A DNA stretch of 64,000 nt from Nocardioides renjunii (GTDB taxonomy: Bacteria > Actinomycetota > Actinomycetes > Propionibacteriales > Nocardioidaceae), in assembly GCF_034661175.1 (NCBI RefSeq), contig NZ_CP141058.1:1116001-1180000 (forward strand). The letters are read 5' to 3'. Of this stretch, positions 29,494 to 37,947 are shown piece by piece. Every line of letters starts with the position of its first letter. The stretch's first letter is position 1. Under the pieces are notes generated by a model, which was not told the origin of the DNA, did not search any database, and saw only the letters and a list, made by a program, of their open reading frames with translations. A program made the position numbers and the translations under genes.

Positions 29494-30533
29494 GCCGGCC
29501 CGTCCGCCACCAGCGCCACGGCCTCGGCCGCCATCGCCGCGGTGGCGTCGTGGTCGGTCATGAGCAGCGGCACCGCGCGGGCCCGGAGGCCGGCCCCCTC
29601 GAGCCGCCCGACGTGCGCGGCGTCCGTGGTGTCGACCAGCCAGCCGTCGAGGACGCCGCCGCGGGACCGGGCGCCGTAGTGCTCGCCGACGGCTCCGGCG
29701 CTGACCTCCACGCCGATGCTGGTCAGCATCTGCCGCGCCATGCCGTGGACGTGGGAGGCGCCGATGATGGGGGAGACCCCGACGACCGGCGCCTCTGTGG
29801 CGCGGACGGCGTCGCGGATCCCGGCGACCCCGAGGATGGTGCCGACCGAGACCACCGGGTTCGACGGCGGCAGCACCACCAGGTCGGCGCCCGCGATCGC
29901 GTCGAGGACGCCCGGCGCCGGCGTCGCGGCGTCCTGGCCGACGACGAGCACCGCCTCGGCCGGCACCTCCGCACGCAGGCGCACCCAGTACTCCTGGAAG
30001 TGGATGACCCGGCGGCCGCTCGGGCTGGCGGGGTCCGCGACGGCGATGTGCGACTCGACGCGGTCGTCGCTCATGGGCAGCAGCCGGACCAGGCCGCCGT
30101 GGACGTCGGCGAGCCAGCGGCGGCACAGCGCCTCGGTCACCTGCGACAGCGCGAAGCCGGCCTCGAGCATCTGCGTGCGCACGAGGTGGGTGGCGATGTC
30201 GCGGTCGCCGAGGCCGAACCACGTCGGCTCCACTCCGTACGCCTCGAGCTCGGTCCTCGCGCTCCAGGTCTCGTCGCGCCGGCCCCAGCCGCGCTCGACG
30301 TCGATCCCGTCACCGAGGGTGTACATGAGCGTGTCGAGGTCCGGGCAGACCTTGAGCCCGTGGATCCACCAGTCGTCCGCGGTGTTGGCCACGACGGTCA
30401 CCTCGGTGGCGGCCGAGCCGCCCGGGACGACCCCCGAGCGCAGGCCGTGGAGGAGTCCCTGGACGAAGCGGGCACCGCCGACACCGCCGGACAGGACGGT
30501 GACGCGACGGAGCGTGGACGCGGATGATGGCAT
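29490..30533 (-). CDS. cofD: 2-phospho-L-lactate / phosphoenolpyruvate transferase (CofD / FbiA)
   Basis: The 347-residue enzyme transfers a phospho-lactyl or phosphoenolpyruvyl group from its guanosine-diphosphate carrier to the deazaflavin FO, making (dehydro)F420-0. Motifs are [14 protein letters not shown] at the N-terminus, [26 protein letters not shown] and [15 protein letters not shown]. The start is ATG 30533, four codons before [11 protein letters not shown]. It is coupled to cofE and divergent from whiB, the same arrangement as fbiA-fbiB and whiB2 in Mycobacterium. The FO synthase gene is not in this window. Confidence 0.95.
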   Translation of the reverse strand: MPSSASTLRRVTVLSGGVGGARFVQGLLHGLRSGVVPGGSAATEVTVVANTADDWWIHGLKVCPDLDTLMYTLGDGIDVERGWGRRDETWSARTELEAYGVEPTWFGLGDRDIATHLVRTQMLEAGFALSQVTEALCRRWLADVHGGLVRLLPMSDDRVESHIAVADPASPSGRRVIHFQEYWVRLRAEVPAEAVLVVGQDAATPAPGVLDAIAGADLVVLPPSNPVVSVGTILGVAGIRDAVRATEAPVVGVSPIIGASHVHGMARQMLTSIGVEVSAGAVGEHYGARSRGGVLDGWLVDTTDAAHVGRLEGAGLRARAVPLLMTDHDATAAMAAEAVALVADGPA

Positions 30534-30577
30534 AGGAACAGCCTGCCGGAAGGGGAATGGCCATATCAGATCCGGGC

Positions 30578-30607
30578 TTGACTTGCGGGGTACGACAGGC
30601 ATGTAAT
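30578..30607 (+). promoter_or_regulatory. Sigma-70-type promoter of whiB
   Basis: A -35 hexamer TTGACT (30578-30583) and a -10 hexamer TGTAAT (30602-30607) are separated by 18 bp. The predicted start of transcription near 30614 leaves a leader of about 42 bases with GAAAGG before the ATG. Confidence 0.6.
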
Positions 30608-30655
30608 TCCCACAGTGTCATCCAGTTCTGGACAAGGGTCGAAAGGGCGTCAGCC

Positions 30656-30913
30656 ATGAGAGCAGAACTGTTTCTCCTCGAGCCCGAGGGCGAGGAGTTC
30701 GGTTGGCAGGACCGCGCCCTGTGCGCGCAGACGGACCCGGAGGCGTTCTTCCCCGAGAAGGGCGGCTCCACCAGGGAGGCCAAGAAGGTCTGCCTGACGT
30801 GCGAGGTCCGCGACGACTGCCTCGAGTACGCCCTGATGAACGACGAGCGCTTCGGCATCTGGGGCGGGCTCTCCGAGCGCGAGCGCCGCAAGCTCAAGAA
30901 GCGCGCCGTCTGA
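30656..30913 (+). CDS. whiB: WhiB-family iron-sulfur transcription factor (WhiB2/WhmD type)
   Basis: The 85-residue protein has the four Cys that hold the 4Fe-4S cluster: Cys23, Cys46, Cys49 and Cys55 (CxxC then C five residues later). The GIWGG turn and a basic C-terminal tail ERRKLKKRA follow. WhiB2/WhmD is an essential regulator of septation in mycobacteria and of sporulation septation in Streptomyces. The position next to cofD and a large glycosyltransferase gene supports this subgroup. The start is ATG 30656 with GAAAGG upstream; longer in-frame starts would include promoter sequence. Confidence 0.95.
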   Translation: MRAELFLLEPEGEEFGWQDRALCAQTDPEAFFPEKGGSTREAKKVCLTCEVRDDCLEYALMNDERFGIWGGLSERERRKLKKRAV

Positions 30914-30978
30914 CCGACCTCCCGGCCGCCCCCTCCGCGGCTTTTTGGCGGTGCCGAGCCCCTCGCTAAGGTGCTCCG

Positions 30979-33903
30979 GTGTCCGTCACAGCGCTCCTCG
31001 TCACCCATGACGGGGCGCGGTGGCTCCCGGCGGTCCTCGCCGGTCTGATCGGGCAGACCCACCCGGTGGACCGCGTCGTGGCCGTCGACACTACGAGCCG
31101 CGACGACAGCGTCACCCTCGTCCGCGAGGCGCTCGACCGCGTCGGTCCCGCCGGCCCGCAGGTCGCCCTCGACGTCGTCCCCGGCTCGACGAGCTATCCC
31201 GCGGCCGTGCGCCACGGCCTCGGCATGGTGCCGACCGCGGCTGCGGGGGAGGGCCCCGACGAATGGGTGTGGCTGCTCCACGACGACAGCAACCCCGAGC
31301 CGACCGCGCTGGCCGCCCTGCTGGCCGCGGCGGACGAGCACCCCGAGGCCGCCGTCCTCGGGCCCAAGCTCCGCGAGTGGCCCTCGCTGCGCCGCCTCCT
31401 CGAGGTCGGCCTCACGATCAGCGGCACGGGCCGGCGCGAGACCGGCCTCGAGCGCGGCGAGTACGACCAGGGCCAGCACGACGCCGTGCGCGAGGTCCTC
31501 GCGGTCAACACCGCCGGCATGCTCGTACGACGACGCGTCCTCGAGGCGCTCGGCGGCCTCGACGAGGAGCTGCCGATCTTCGGCAACGACATCGACTTCG
31601 GCTGGCGCGCCGCCCAGGCCGGCCACCGCACGCTGGTGGTGCCGCAGGCGGTGGTGTTCCACGCGGAGGCTGCACACCGCGGCGTGCGCCGCACCCCGCT
31701 CACCGGGCGCCACACCCACTACCAGGAGCGGCGCGCCGCGCTGTTCACCTCGTTGGCCAACGTGTCCTCGCGCGGCTTCGCCTGGCAGTACGTCCGGCTC
31801 TTCACGGGCTCGCTGCTGCGGGTGCTCGGCTTCCTCGCCGTGCGCTCGGTGGGGGAGGCGCTCGACGAGCTGGCCGCCGTGCTGTCCGTGCACGGCCGTC
31901 CCCGGCACGTGCTCGCCGCCCGGCGCGAACGGGCCCGCCGTCGCGAGGGCGAGCCGTCCGACGTACGCCGCCTGCTGGCGCCGACGTGGCTGCCCTACCG
32001 CCACGGCCTCGACTTCGTCACCGACCTGGCCTCCGCCGCGACGAGCCAGGCCGCCGACGTGGCCGAGCGGCGACGGCTGGCCAAGGACCCCCAGGCCTCG
32101 ACCGGCCGCGAGGAGCGTGGGAGCTCCGCGTCCGCGGGCGAGGACGACGAGGACGCCTACCTCACCGACACGGGGCTGGTCGCCCGGTTCTTCACCAACC
32201 CCGTGGCCGTGGTGCTCGTGCTGTTCGGCGTGCTCGCGCTGGTCGCGGGGCGCGAGGCGTTCGGCTCCATCACGGGCGGCGCGCTGTCCCCGGTGCCCTC
32301 CGCGGCGGGGGACTGGTGGCGGCTGCACACCGCGACCTGGCACCCGCTCGGCACCGGCACCGACGTCCCCGCCCCGGCCTACGTCCTGCCCTTCGCGGCG
32401 GCCGCCTCGGTGCTGCTCGGCCACACCGGCGCGGTGGTCTCCGCGCTGATGCTGCTGGCGGTGCCCGTGGCCGCCTGGGGCGCGTGGCGCCTGCTCAAGG
32501 TCGTCGGGCACCTCGTGGACCCGCTCGGACTGCCGCGCTGGCTGGTGGTGTGGGGAGCGCTCACCTACGCGCTGGTGCCGGTCACCTCCGGCGCGTGGAG
32601 CGAGGGACGGTTCGGCACGGTCGCCGTGGCGGCGCTCCTGCCGTGGGCCGCCCACGCGGCGCTCGGTTTCGTCGACCCCGACCGCGACCGCCGCTGGCGC
32701 GCCGCGTGGCGCACCGCGCTCCTCCTCGCCCTCGGTGCTGCCTTCGTGCCGGGACTGTGGCTCTTCGCCCTGCTCGCCACCGCCGTGGTGCTCGGCGGCG
32801 CCGCCGTCATCGCCCCACGGCTCCTGCGGGAGCGGGACAGCTGGGGACCACCGGTGGTGGCGGTCGCGGCGACGCCGGTGCTGCTCGCGCCGTGGCTGGT
32901 GCCGCTGCTCACCACGGGGTCCGCGGCGGGCCTGCTCCTGGAGGCCGGCCGGCTGACGGTCGACCGGGTCACCTTCGAGGGCCTGGTCACCGGGCGGCTC
33001 AACGACCTCGGGGCGCCGTGGTGGCTCGGCGTGGTGCTCGGCCTGCTGGCCTTCGCCGCGCTCGTGCCGCGGCGTACGCGCGTGCCCGTGGTCATCTGCT
33101 GGCTCGTCGCGCTGGCCGCCGCCGTGGTCTCCGGCGCCCTCTCGCACGTGACCCTCGACCTGCCCTCGGTCACCACGCGACCCAGCCTGGGCCTCTTCGT
33201 GGTCATCCTGCAGGGCACCTCGGTCGTGGCGGTCGTGCTGGGCGCAGACGCCTACCTGCGCCGCCTCGACGAGCACCACCCGGTCTGGCAGCGCGTGCTG
33301 GCCACCGCGCTGGCGGTCGTGGCGGCCGCCGTCCCGCTCGGCGGGCTCGGCTGGTGGCTCACCACCCCCGACAACGCGATGGCCCGCGAGGCCGAGCAGA
33401 CGGTGCCGGTCTACATGCAGCAGAGCTCGCTCACCGGCGAGGAGCACGGCGTGCTCGTGCTCTCCGGCTCGGTGGAGGACGGCATCACCTACCGGATCCG
33501 GCGCGAGGACGGCACCACCGTGGGCGAGGACGAGATCCTGACCCTCGCCGACGAGGACGAGGAGATGACCGAGGAGGTCCGGGCGCTCGTCTCCTCGCCG
33601 ACCCCCGCCGTGGTCGCCGCGCTCGGCGACCGCGGGGTCGAGTACGTCGTCCTCAGCTCGCCGGCCGACGGCTCGGTGTCGTCCCTCCTCGACGCCACCG
33701 CCGGCCTCGAGCAGGCCAGCGCGGAGGACCGCAGCATGCGGGCCTGGCGCGTCGACCGCCCGCTCGACGCCACCACCCTCGACCGGCCGCGGTCCTGGTG
33801 GCGCACCGCGCTGATGGTGCTGCAGGGGCTGGCCGTCGTGGTCGCCCTGGTCCTCGCCGCCCCGACCGTGCGGCAGCGCCGCGAGAGGGGGAGCGATGTC
33901 TGA
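30979..33903 (+). CDS. Very large family 2 glycosyltransferase with polytopic membrane C-terminus
   Basis: In this 974-residue protein, residues 1-300 form a GT-A domain: TALLVTHDG, a VAVDTTSRDDS loop, LLHDDSNPEP (DDS in place of DXD), VNTAGMLVRRR and FGNDIDFGWRAAQAG. After a charged linker, residues about 400-800 contain 10-12 transmembrane helices, then an extracytoplasmic domain of about 120 residues and one final helix. This layout is conserved beside whiB2 in actinobacteria, but its substrate is unknown; a wall polysaccharide on a polyprenyl carrier is likely. TAAGGT lies 6 bases before the GTG start, so the mRNA is probably leaderless. It overlaps the next gene by 8 bp. Confidence 0.9.
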   Translation: MSVTALLVTHDGARWLPAVLAGLIGQTHPVDRVVAVDTTSRDDSVTLVREALDRVGPAGPQVALDVVPGSTSYPAAVRHGLGMVPTAAAGEGPDEWVWLLHDDSNPEPTALAALLAAADEHPEAAVLGPKLREWPSLRRLLEVGLTISGTGRRETGLERGEYDQGQHDAVREVLAVNTAGMLVRRRVLEALGGLDEELPIFGNDIDFGWRAAQAGHRTLVVPQAVVFHAEAAHRGVRRTPLTGRHTHYQERRAALFTSLANVSSRGFAWQYVRLFTGSLLRVLGFLAVRSVGEALDELAAVLSVHGRPRHVLAARRERARRREGEPSDVRRLLAPTWLPYRHGLDFVTDLASAATSQAADVAERRRLAKDPQASTGREERGSSASAGEDDEDAYLTDTGLVARFFTNPVAVVLVLFGVLALVAGREAFGSITGGALSPVPSAAGDWWRLHTATWHPLGTGTDVPAPAYVLPFAAAASVLLGHTGAVVSALMLLAVPVAAWGAWRLLKVVGHLVDPLGLPRWLVVWGALTYALVPVTSGAWSEGRFGTVAVAALLPWAAHAALGFVDPDRDRRWRAAWRTALLLALGAAFVPGLWLFALLATAVVLGGAAVIAPRLLRERDSWGPPVVAVAATPVLLAPWLVPLLTTGSAAGLLLEAGRLTVDRVTFEGLVTGRLNDLGAPWWLGVVLGLLAFAALVPRRTRVPVVICWLVALAAAVVSGALSHVTLDLPSVTTRPSLGLFVVILQGTSVVAVVLGADAYLRRLDEHHPVWQRVLATALAVVAAAVPLGGLGWWLTTPDNAMAREAEQTVPVYMQQSSLTGEEHGVLVLSGSVEDGITYRIRREDGTTVGEDEILTLADEDEEMTEEVRALVSSPTPAVVAALGDRGVEYVVLSSPADGSVSSLLDATAGLEQASAEDRSMRAWRVDRPLDATTLDRPRSWWRTALMVLQGLAVVVALVLAAPTVRQRRERGSDV

Positions 33904-35308
33904 GCCCACTCCCGGTCCCGCGCCCGCTCCCACGTCCACCGCGGGCGGCCGGCGTCGCGTCGCCGAGGCGAGCCGCCGCCCGTCGCCGGTGACCCTGCTC
34001 GCCGTGCTGATCCCGCTGCTCACGGTGGCGGCGCTCGCCCTGGTCCGGCCCGCGGAGACCCCCGCGACGACCCATGACCCCGCCGGCGCACCGCTCGACC
34101 GGTCGACCGCCGTGTGCCCGGCCCGGCTGCCCGGCGCCGACGAGCTGCGCCTCGGCAGCACCGGCCTCGCGTCCGGCAGCCTCACCCTGCGCGTGGGCCG
34201 CGAGGAGGACACCGAGGCACTCACCGACGGCGTCGCCTCCCGGCGCGAGCGGTCCGCGGTCGTCGTCGGCGCCACCGGCGACCTCGCCGCGGGCCTCGTC
34301 GCCTCGCGCTCGGGCGCCGGGTCGGCCGTCGGCTGCGCCCCGCCGGAGCCGGAGCGCTGGTTCACCGGCCTCGGCGCGTCGGCCGAGCACGCCTCGACCC
34401 TCACGCTGGTCAACCCCGACCGGGGACCCGCCGTCGCCGACGTGACGGTGTGGGACGGCAGCGGCGTCGTCGACGTCCCCGCCCTGCGCGGCGTCCGCGT
34501 GCCCGGGGGCGGCTCGGCCACCTTCGACCTGTCCGAGGTCGCGCCCAACCGCGACGCTCTCGCGATGCAGGTCCTCGTGTCGCGTGGCCGGCTCGGCGCG
34601 AGCGTGGTCGACGTGCTGGACCCCGTCGGCCGCGGCCGCCCGGTGCGCGAGTGGCTGCCCGGCCAGGCCGCGCCCGCCACGACGTCGTACGTCCTCGGCG
34701 TCGGGACGACGCCGGCCGACCGCACGCTGACGCTGGCCAACCCGGGCGACTCACAGGTGCGGGTGGCGCTGGAGCTGGTCAGCGAGGAGAGCGAGTTCGC
34801 GCCGTCGGGCTTCGAGGAGGTGACCCTGGCGCCGGCGTCGGTCACCGAGGTGGACCTCGGCGGCGTGCTGCGCGGCCGCACGGCCCGCGGCGTGCAGGCG
34901 CTGCGGCTGGAGGCGACCGGTCCGGTCACGGCCGCCCTGCGCAACCGCACCGACGGTGACCTCGCGCTCGCCGTGGCGGGTGATGCGGTGGCGAGCGAGA
35001 CGGCCGTCGCGGTGCCGGCCGGCGCGAAGCGCCTCGTCGTGGCCGGCGCGACCGCAGCGGGCGTCCTCACCCTCCGGGCGTGGGACGAGGACGGCGACCC
35101 GGTGGTGCGGGAGCGGCGCGTCGAGCTGGCGCCCGCCACCGCGGCGCGCATCCGGATGCCCGACGAGGCCGTGCTGGCGCAGGTGACGCTCGAGCGGACG
35201 GAGGCGGTCGTGTCGCTGGAGGTCAGCGACCGCGGGCTGTCCGTGCTGCCGATGGCGCAGCTGGTCACGACCAGCCAGGTGCCGGACGTACGACCGGCAC
35301 GGCGCTGA
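33896..35308 (+). CDS. DUF5719 family membrane-anchored extracytoplasmic protein
   Basis: The 470-residue protein has a disordered N-terminus, one signal-anchor helix (about residues 31-50) and a long beta-rich extracytoplasmic region of four or five repeated beta-sandwich-like modules. Family traits include TLTLVNPD and TLTLANPGDSQ. It always follows the giant GT2/membrane gene in actinobacteria, and the two overlap here by 8 bp, so they probably act together at the membrane. No enzymatic residues are evident. There are only two Cys (near residues 75 and 146), possibly a disulfide. Confidence 0.82.
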   Translation: MSEPTPGPAPAPTSTAGGRRRVAEASRRPSPVTLLAVLIPLLTVAALALVRPAETPATTHDPAGAPLDRSTAVCPARLPGADELRLGSTGLASGSLTLRVGREEDTEALTDGVASRRERSAVVVGATGDLAAGLVASRSGAGSAVGCAPPEPERWFTGLGASAEHASTLTLVNPDRGPAVADVTVWDGSGVVDVPALRGVRVPGGGSATFDLSEVAPNRDALAMQVLVSRGRLGASVVDVLDPVGRGRPVREWLPGQAAPATTSYVLGVGTTPADRTLTLANPGDSQVRVALELVSEESEFAPSGFEEVTLAPASVTEVDLGGVLRGRTARGVQALRLEATGPVTAALRNRTDGDLALAVAGDAVASETAVAVPAGAKRLVVAGATAAGVLTLRAWDEDGDPVVRERRVELAPATAARIRMPDEAVLAQVTLERTEAVVSLEVSDRGLSVLPMAQLVTTSQVPDVRPARR

Positions 35309-35326
35309 GCCCGGCGCCGGGAGACG

Positions 35327-35779
35327 TCAGTCGGTGTAGCGCTCGTCGACCTGCCCGGGCGTGAGCCCCAGCAGCTCGGCGAGCTGCTCGACCACGACCG
35401 TGTGCACCATTGCCTCGAGCTCGTCACGGCTGGTGGCGCGGTGCTCGATGGGGCGTCGGAAGAGCACCAGCCGGGTCGGGTCGGTGCCCTTGCCGCGCAC
35501 CAGGGACGACAGCGGCACGGTCTCGTCGCCCCAGTCGTCGGGCAGCATCGGGGCGTCCTCGACGGCGTACTCCACGAGCCCGAGGTGGCGCTGCCAGCGC
35601 TCGTCGAGCGGTGTGACGACGTCGAGCACGAGCTGGTCGAAGCGCTGCCGCGCGGTGCGCACGACCGGGGTGCCGGGCTCCGGGGGCAGGATGCCCGGTC
35701 CGCGCATCCCGCGACCGCGGCGGTCGCGGGTCCTGCGCCGGGTCCCGGGAGCCTCGGCCGGGGTGCTGACGTCGTCCAC
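35327..35779 (-). CDS. Metallopeptidase-family (MpcA/DUF1025-like) protein without an HExxH site
   Basis: The 150-residue protein resembles the small metallopeptidase family found beside DUF3499 genes: RFDQLVLDVVTPL near residue 45, RLVLFRRPIEHRA near 103, then an active-site helix. In peptidase members that helix reads HExxH; here it is TVVVEQLAELLG, keeping the Glu but with Val and Glu where the two His should be. It is therefore probably not a zinc protease. The GTG start at 35779 follows TAGGCT by 6 bases on the minus strand, a leaderless arrangement. It is divergent from the DUF3499 gene. Confidence 0.82.
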   Translation of the reverse strand: MDDVSTPAEAPGTRRRTRDRRGRGMRGPGILPPEPGTPVVRTARQRFDQLVLDVVTPLDERWQRHLGLVEYAVEDAPMLPDDWGDETVPLSSLVRGKGTDPTRLVLFRRPIEHRATSRDELEAMVHTVVVEQLAELLGLTPGQVDERYTD

Positions 35780-35828
35780 GCCGCGAGCCTAAGCGCCGCT
35801 CGTGCGTGGGGCGGGTAGCGTCGGCGCC

Positions 35829-36191
35829 GTGAGTCCTGCCCGTCGTTGTTCGCGTACGGCGTGTGGCCGTGGTGCGGTCAACACGCTGACCTACGTCTAC
35901 GCCGACCAGACCGCTGTCCTGGGTCCGCTCGCCACCTACGCCGAGCCCCACGCCTACGACCTCTGCGACACCCACAGCGAGCGGCTCTCGGCGCCGCGCG
36001 GCTGGGAGGTCATCCGGCTGGCGCCCGACCCGCGCGCCCAGGGTCCGAGCAGCGACGACCTGCTCGCGCTGGCCGACGCCGTCCGCGAGGCGGCCCGCCC
36101 GGCTCCCGCGCCGGCACCGCTCCACTCCACCGACGACCCGACCCGGGGCGCGAAGCGCGGGCACCTGCGCGTGCTCACGCCCACTGACTGA
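35829..36191 (+). CDS. DUF3499 family protein (zinc-ribbon-like)
   Basis: The 120-residue protein starts ARRCSRTACGRGAVNTLTYVYAD, contains the conserved HAYDLCDTHSERL near residue 46, and ends in a disordered tail. Two CxxxxC/CxxH-like pairs could bind zinc. The family is restricted to actinobacteria and its role is unknown. The start is GTG 35829, 7 bases after TAGCGT, rather than an earlier in-frame codon inside the promoter. In Mycobacterium the next gene is manB; here it is the Trm112-like gene. Confidence 0.9.
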   Translation: MSPARRCSRTACGRGAVNTLTYVYADQTAVLGPLATYAEPHAYDLCDTHSERLSAPRGWEVIRLAPDPRAQGPSSDDLLALADAVREAARPAPAPAPLHSTDDPTRGAKRGHLRVLTPTD

Positions 36192-36221
36192 CCGGTCCAC
36201 GCACCCCCTAGGATCATCGGC

Positions 36222-36386
36222 GTGAACATCGACCCGCAGCTGCTGAGCATCATCGTCTGCCCGGCCTGCCACGGCACCCTGGTCGAGGAGGCCGAGGAGC
36301 TCGTGTGCCAGGGGTGCGGCAACGCCTACCCCGTGCGCGACGACATCCCCGTGCTCCTGGTCGACGAAGCCCGCAAGCCGGCCTGA
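36222..36386 (+). CDS. Trm112 family protein
   Basis: This small 54-residue protein is a zinc-finger fold: two CxxC pairs (CPAC near residue 13 and CQGC near 29) followed by [16 protein letters not shown], the strand typical of the family. Trm112 proteins activate methyltransferases or bind other enzymes in eukaryotes; the bacterial role is unclear. The GTG at 36222 follows TAGGAT by 7 bases, so the transcript is probably leaderless. The TobH-like gene begins 10 bp after the stop, an association conserved in actinobacteria. Confidence 0.92.
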   Translation: MNIDPQLLSIIVCPACHGTLVEEAEELVCQGCGNAYPVRDDIPVLLVDEARKPA

Positions 36387-36396
36387 GGTCGCGGCC

Positions 36397-37428
36397 GTGC
36401 CGACCTGGTTCGACGAGTCCCGCCTGGACGACCCCGGCGTGCTGGAGTCGGTGGACCTCCGGCTGCGCACGCTCGCCGAGAGCGGGTCGCGGGTGCGCCG
36501 CGAGGCGCACGAGGCGGCCACCGCGACCGCCGAGCTGATCGCCCGTGGCCGCGACGGCGAGCGCCCGCGCGCGGTCATCGCCGCCGGTCCCGACTCACGC
36601 CTGCTGCGCGCCGTGCTCGAGCCGTGGTGCCCGGTGCCCTTCGTCGCGTGGCCGAGCCCCGGGCTGCCGGGGTGGGCGGGGTCGCTGGACCTCGTCGTCA
36701 TGCTCGCACCCGAGGGCAACGACCACGGGTCCGCGTCTGCCGTCGCCGAGGCCGTACGCCGCGGCGCGCAGGTCGTCGTGGCCTGCCCGCAGCGGTCCCT
36801 CGTCGGCGAGCACGCGGCCGGCCGCGACGTGACCGTGCTGCCGACCGTGACCGGCGACCAGCTCGCCACCGCGGTCGTGATGCTCGACTACCTCGCGCAC
36901 GTCCACCTCGGCCCGCGGGCCGACGCCGACTCGGTCGCCGAGTCGCTCGACGAGGTGGCCACCAGCTGCTCGCCCCACCGCGACCTCGCGGTGAACCCGG
37001 CGAAGATGCTGGCGATCGCCATGGCCGACACCAACCCGCTCGTGTGGGGCGGCTCCGTCCTCGCCGCGCGGGCGGCCCGACGGCTCGCGGAGTCGCTGCG
37101 GCGCACCAGCGGGCGGTCCGCGATCGCCGGCGACGCCGAGCACCTCCTGCCCGTCATCGAGGCGACCAGGCCCCAGGACGTGTTCGCCGACCCGTTCGCC
37201 GAGGAGGTGGCCGAGATCCGGCCGCTGCTGCTCGTCCTCGACGACCGCGCCGACGACCCGGTCGTGCGCGAGCAGGCCGGCATGCTGAAGGCCGCGGCCG
37301 CCCGCCACGGCGTCCGCGTCGAGACGCTCGAGACGGACGCCGACGCCGAGGTCGCGCGCTACGCCTCGCTCCTGCTCACCGGGACCTACGCCGCGGAGTA
37401 CCTCCGGGTCGGGCTCGTCGACGACTGA
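36397..37428 (+). CDS. TobH-like SIS-domain protein (phosphoglucose/phosphomannose isomerase-like)
   Basis: The 343-residue protein has an N-terminal SIS-like Rossmann domain (AVIAAGPDSRLLRAVL near 58; LVVMLAPEGNDHGSASAVAEA near 100) and a C-terminal isomerase-like domain with the NPAKMLAIAMAD segment near 205. It is related to bifunctional phosphoglucose/phosphomannose isomerases, but key sugar-phosphate residues cannot be confirmed by eye. In Mycobacterium the equivalent gene lies between manB and manA; neither is adjacent here. The start GTG 36397 is 10 bp after the Trm112 stop, so they form an operon. Confidence 0.85.
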   Translation: MPTWFDESRLDDPGVLESVDLRLRTLAESGSRVRREAHEAATATAELIARGRDGERPRAVIAAGPDSRLLRAVLEPWCPVPFVAWPSPGLPGWAGSLDLVVMLAPEGNDHGSASAVAEAVRRGAQVVVACPQRSLVGEHAAGRDVTVLPTVTGDQLATAVVMLDYLAHVHLGPRADADSVAESLDEVATSCSPHRDLAVNPAKMLAIAMADTNPLVWGGSVLAARAARRLAESLRRTSGRSAIAGDAEHLLPVIEATRPQDVFADPFAEEVAEIRPLLLVLDDRADDPVVREQAGMLKAAAARHGVRVETLETDADAEVARYASLLLTGTYAAEYLRVGLVDD

Positions 37429-37437
37429 CGCGGGCGG

Positions 37438-37944
37438 TCACGAGCCCAGCGGCAGCCGGCAGCCGAAGACCAGCGCGTCGCCGCCGTGGACGTAGGCCGT
37501 CCGCTCGACCTCCATGCCCAGCGCGCGGGCCACGCCCTGCGAGGGAGTGTTGTCGGGCCGGACCAGGGCGACGAGGTGCGTCACGCCGTGGGCGGCGGCG
37601 CAGTCGCGCACGGCCGTCGCGGCCTCGACGGCGTAGCCACGGCGGCGCAGCGCCGGCAGGACGTGGTAGCCGACCTCGACCTCGGCGGTGCCCTCGACGT
37701 CCTGCACGGTCAGCCCGCAGTCGCCGACGAAGACGCCGTCGTGGGTCTCGACGACCCAGAGGCCGAAGTCGTGCGCGGCGTAGTTGCGCTCCTGCCACTC
37801 GATCCACCGCACCGCGTCGTCGGGGGTCCGGGCCGGGCGGTCCACGGGCACCGGGTCGGGTGCGGTGAGCAGCGCGGTGACGTCGTCGAGGTCGGCCATC
37901 GTCATCGGGCGGAACCGCAGCCGCGCGGTCGGCTCGGGCAGCAC
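37438..37944 (-). CDS. GNAT-family N-acetyltransferase
   Basis: The 168-residue single-domain protein begins RLRFRPMTMADLD, has EVGYHVLPALRRRGYAVEAA near residue 93 (the R-R-G-Y pyrophosphate loop that binds acetyl-CoA) and ends with the GMEVERTAY strand of the RimJ-like subgroup. The acceptor may be a protein N-terminus or a small amine; it cannot be told from sequence. It is the last gene of a three-gene minus-strand operon: methyltransferase, HIT-SnoaL fusion, then this one, with 3 bp between the upstream stop and its GTG start. Confidence 0.9.
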   Translation of the reverse strand: MLPEPTARLRFRPMTMADLDDVTALLTAPDPVPVDRPARTPDDAVRWIEWQERNYAAHDFGLWVVETHDGVFVGDCGLTVQDVEGTAEVEVGYHVLPALRRRGYAVEAATAVRDCAAAHGVTHLVALVRPDNTPSQGVARALGMEVERTAYVHGGDALVFGCRLPLGS

Positions 37945-37947
37945 GCC

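Noticed and set aside
30310..35427. A 1705-codon open frame on the minus strand opposite the giant glycosyltransferase and DUF5719 genes
   Set aside because: It runs opposite two recognisable protein families, is Arg/Pro/Gly-rich with no domain, and is explained by the scarcity of stop codons antisense to high-GC genes.
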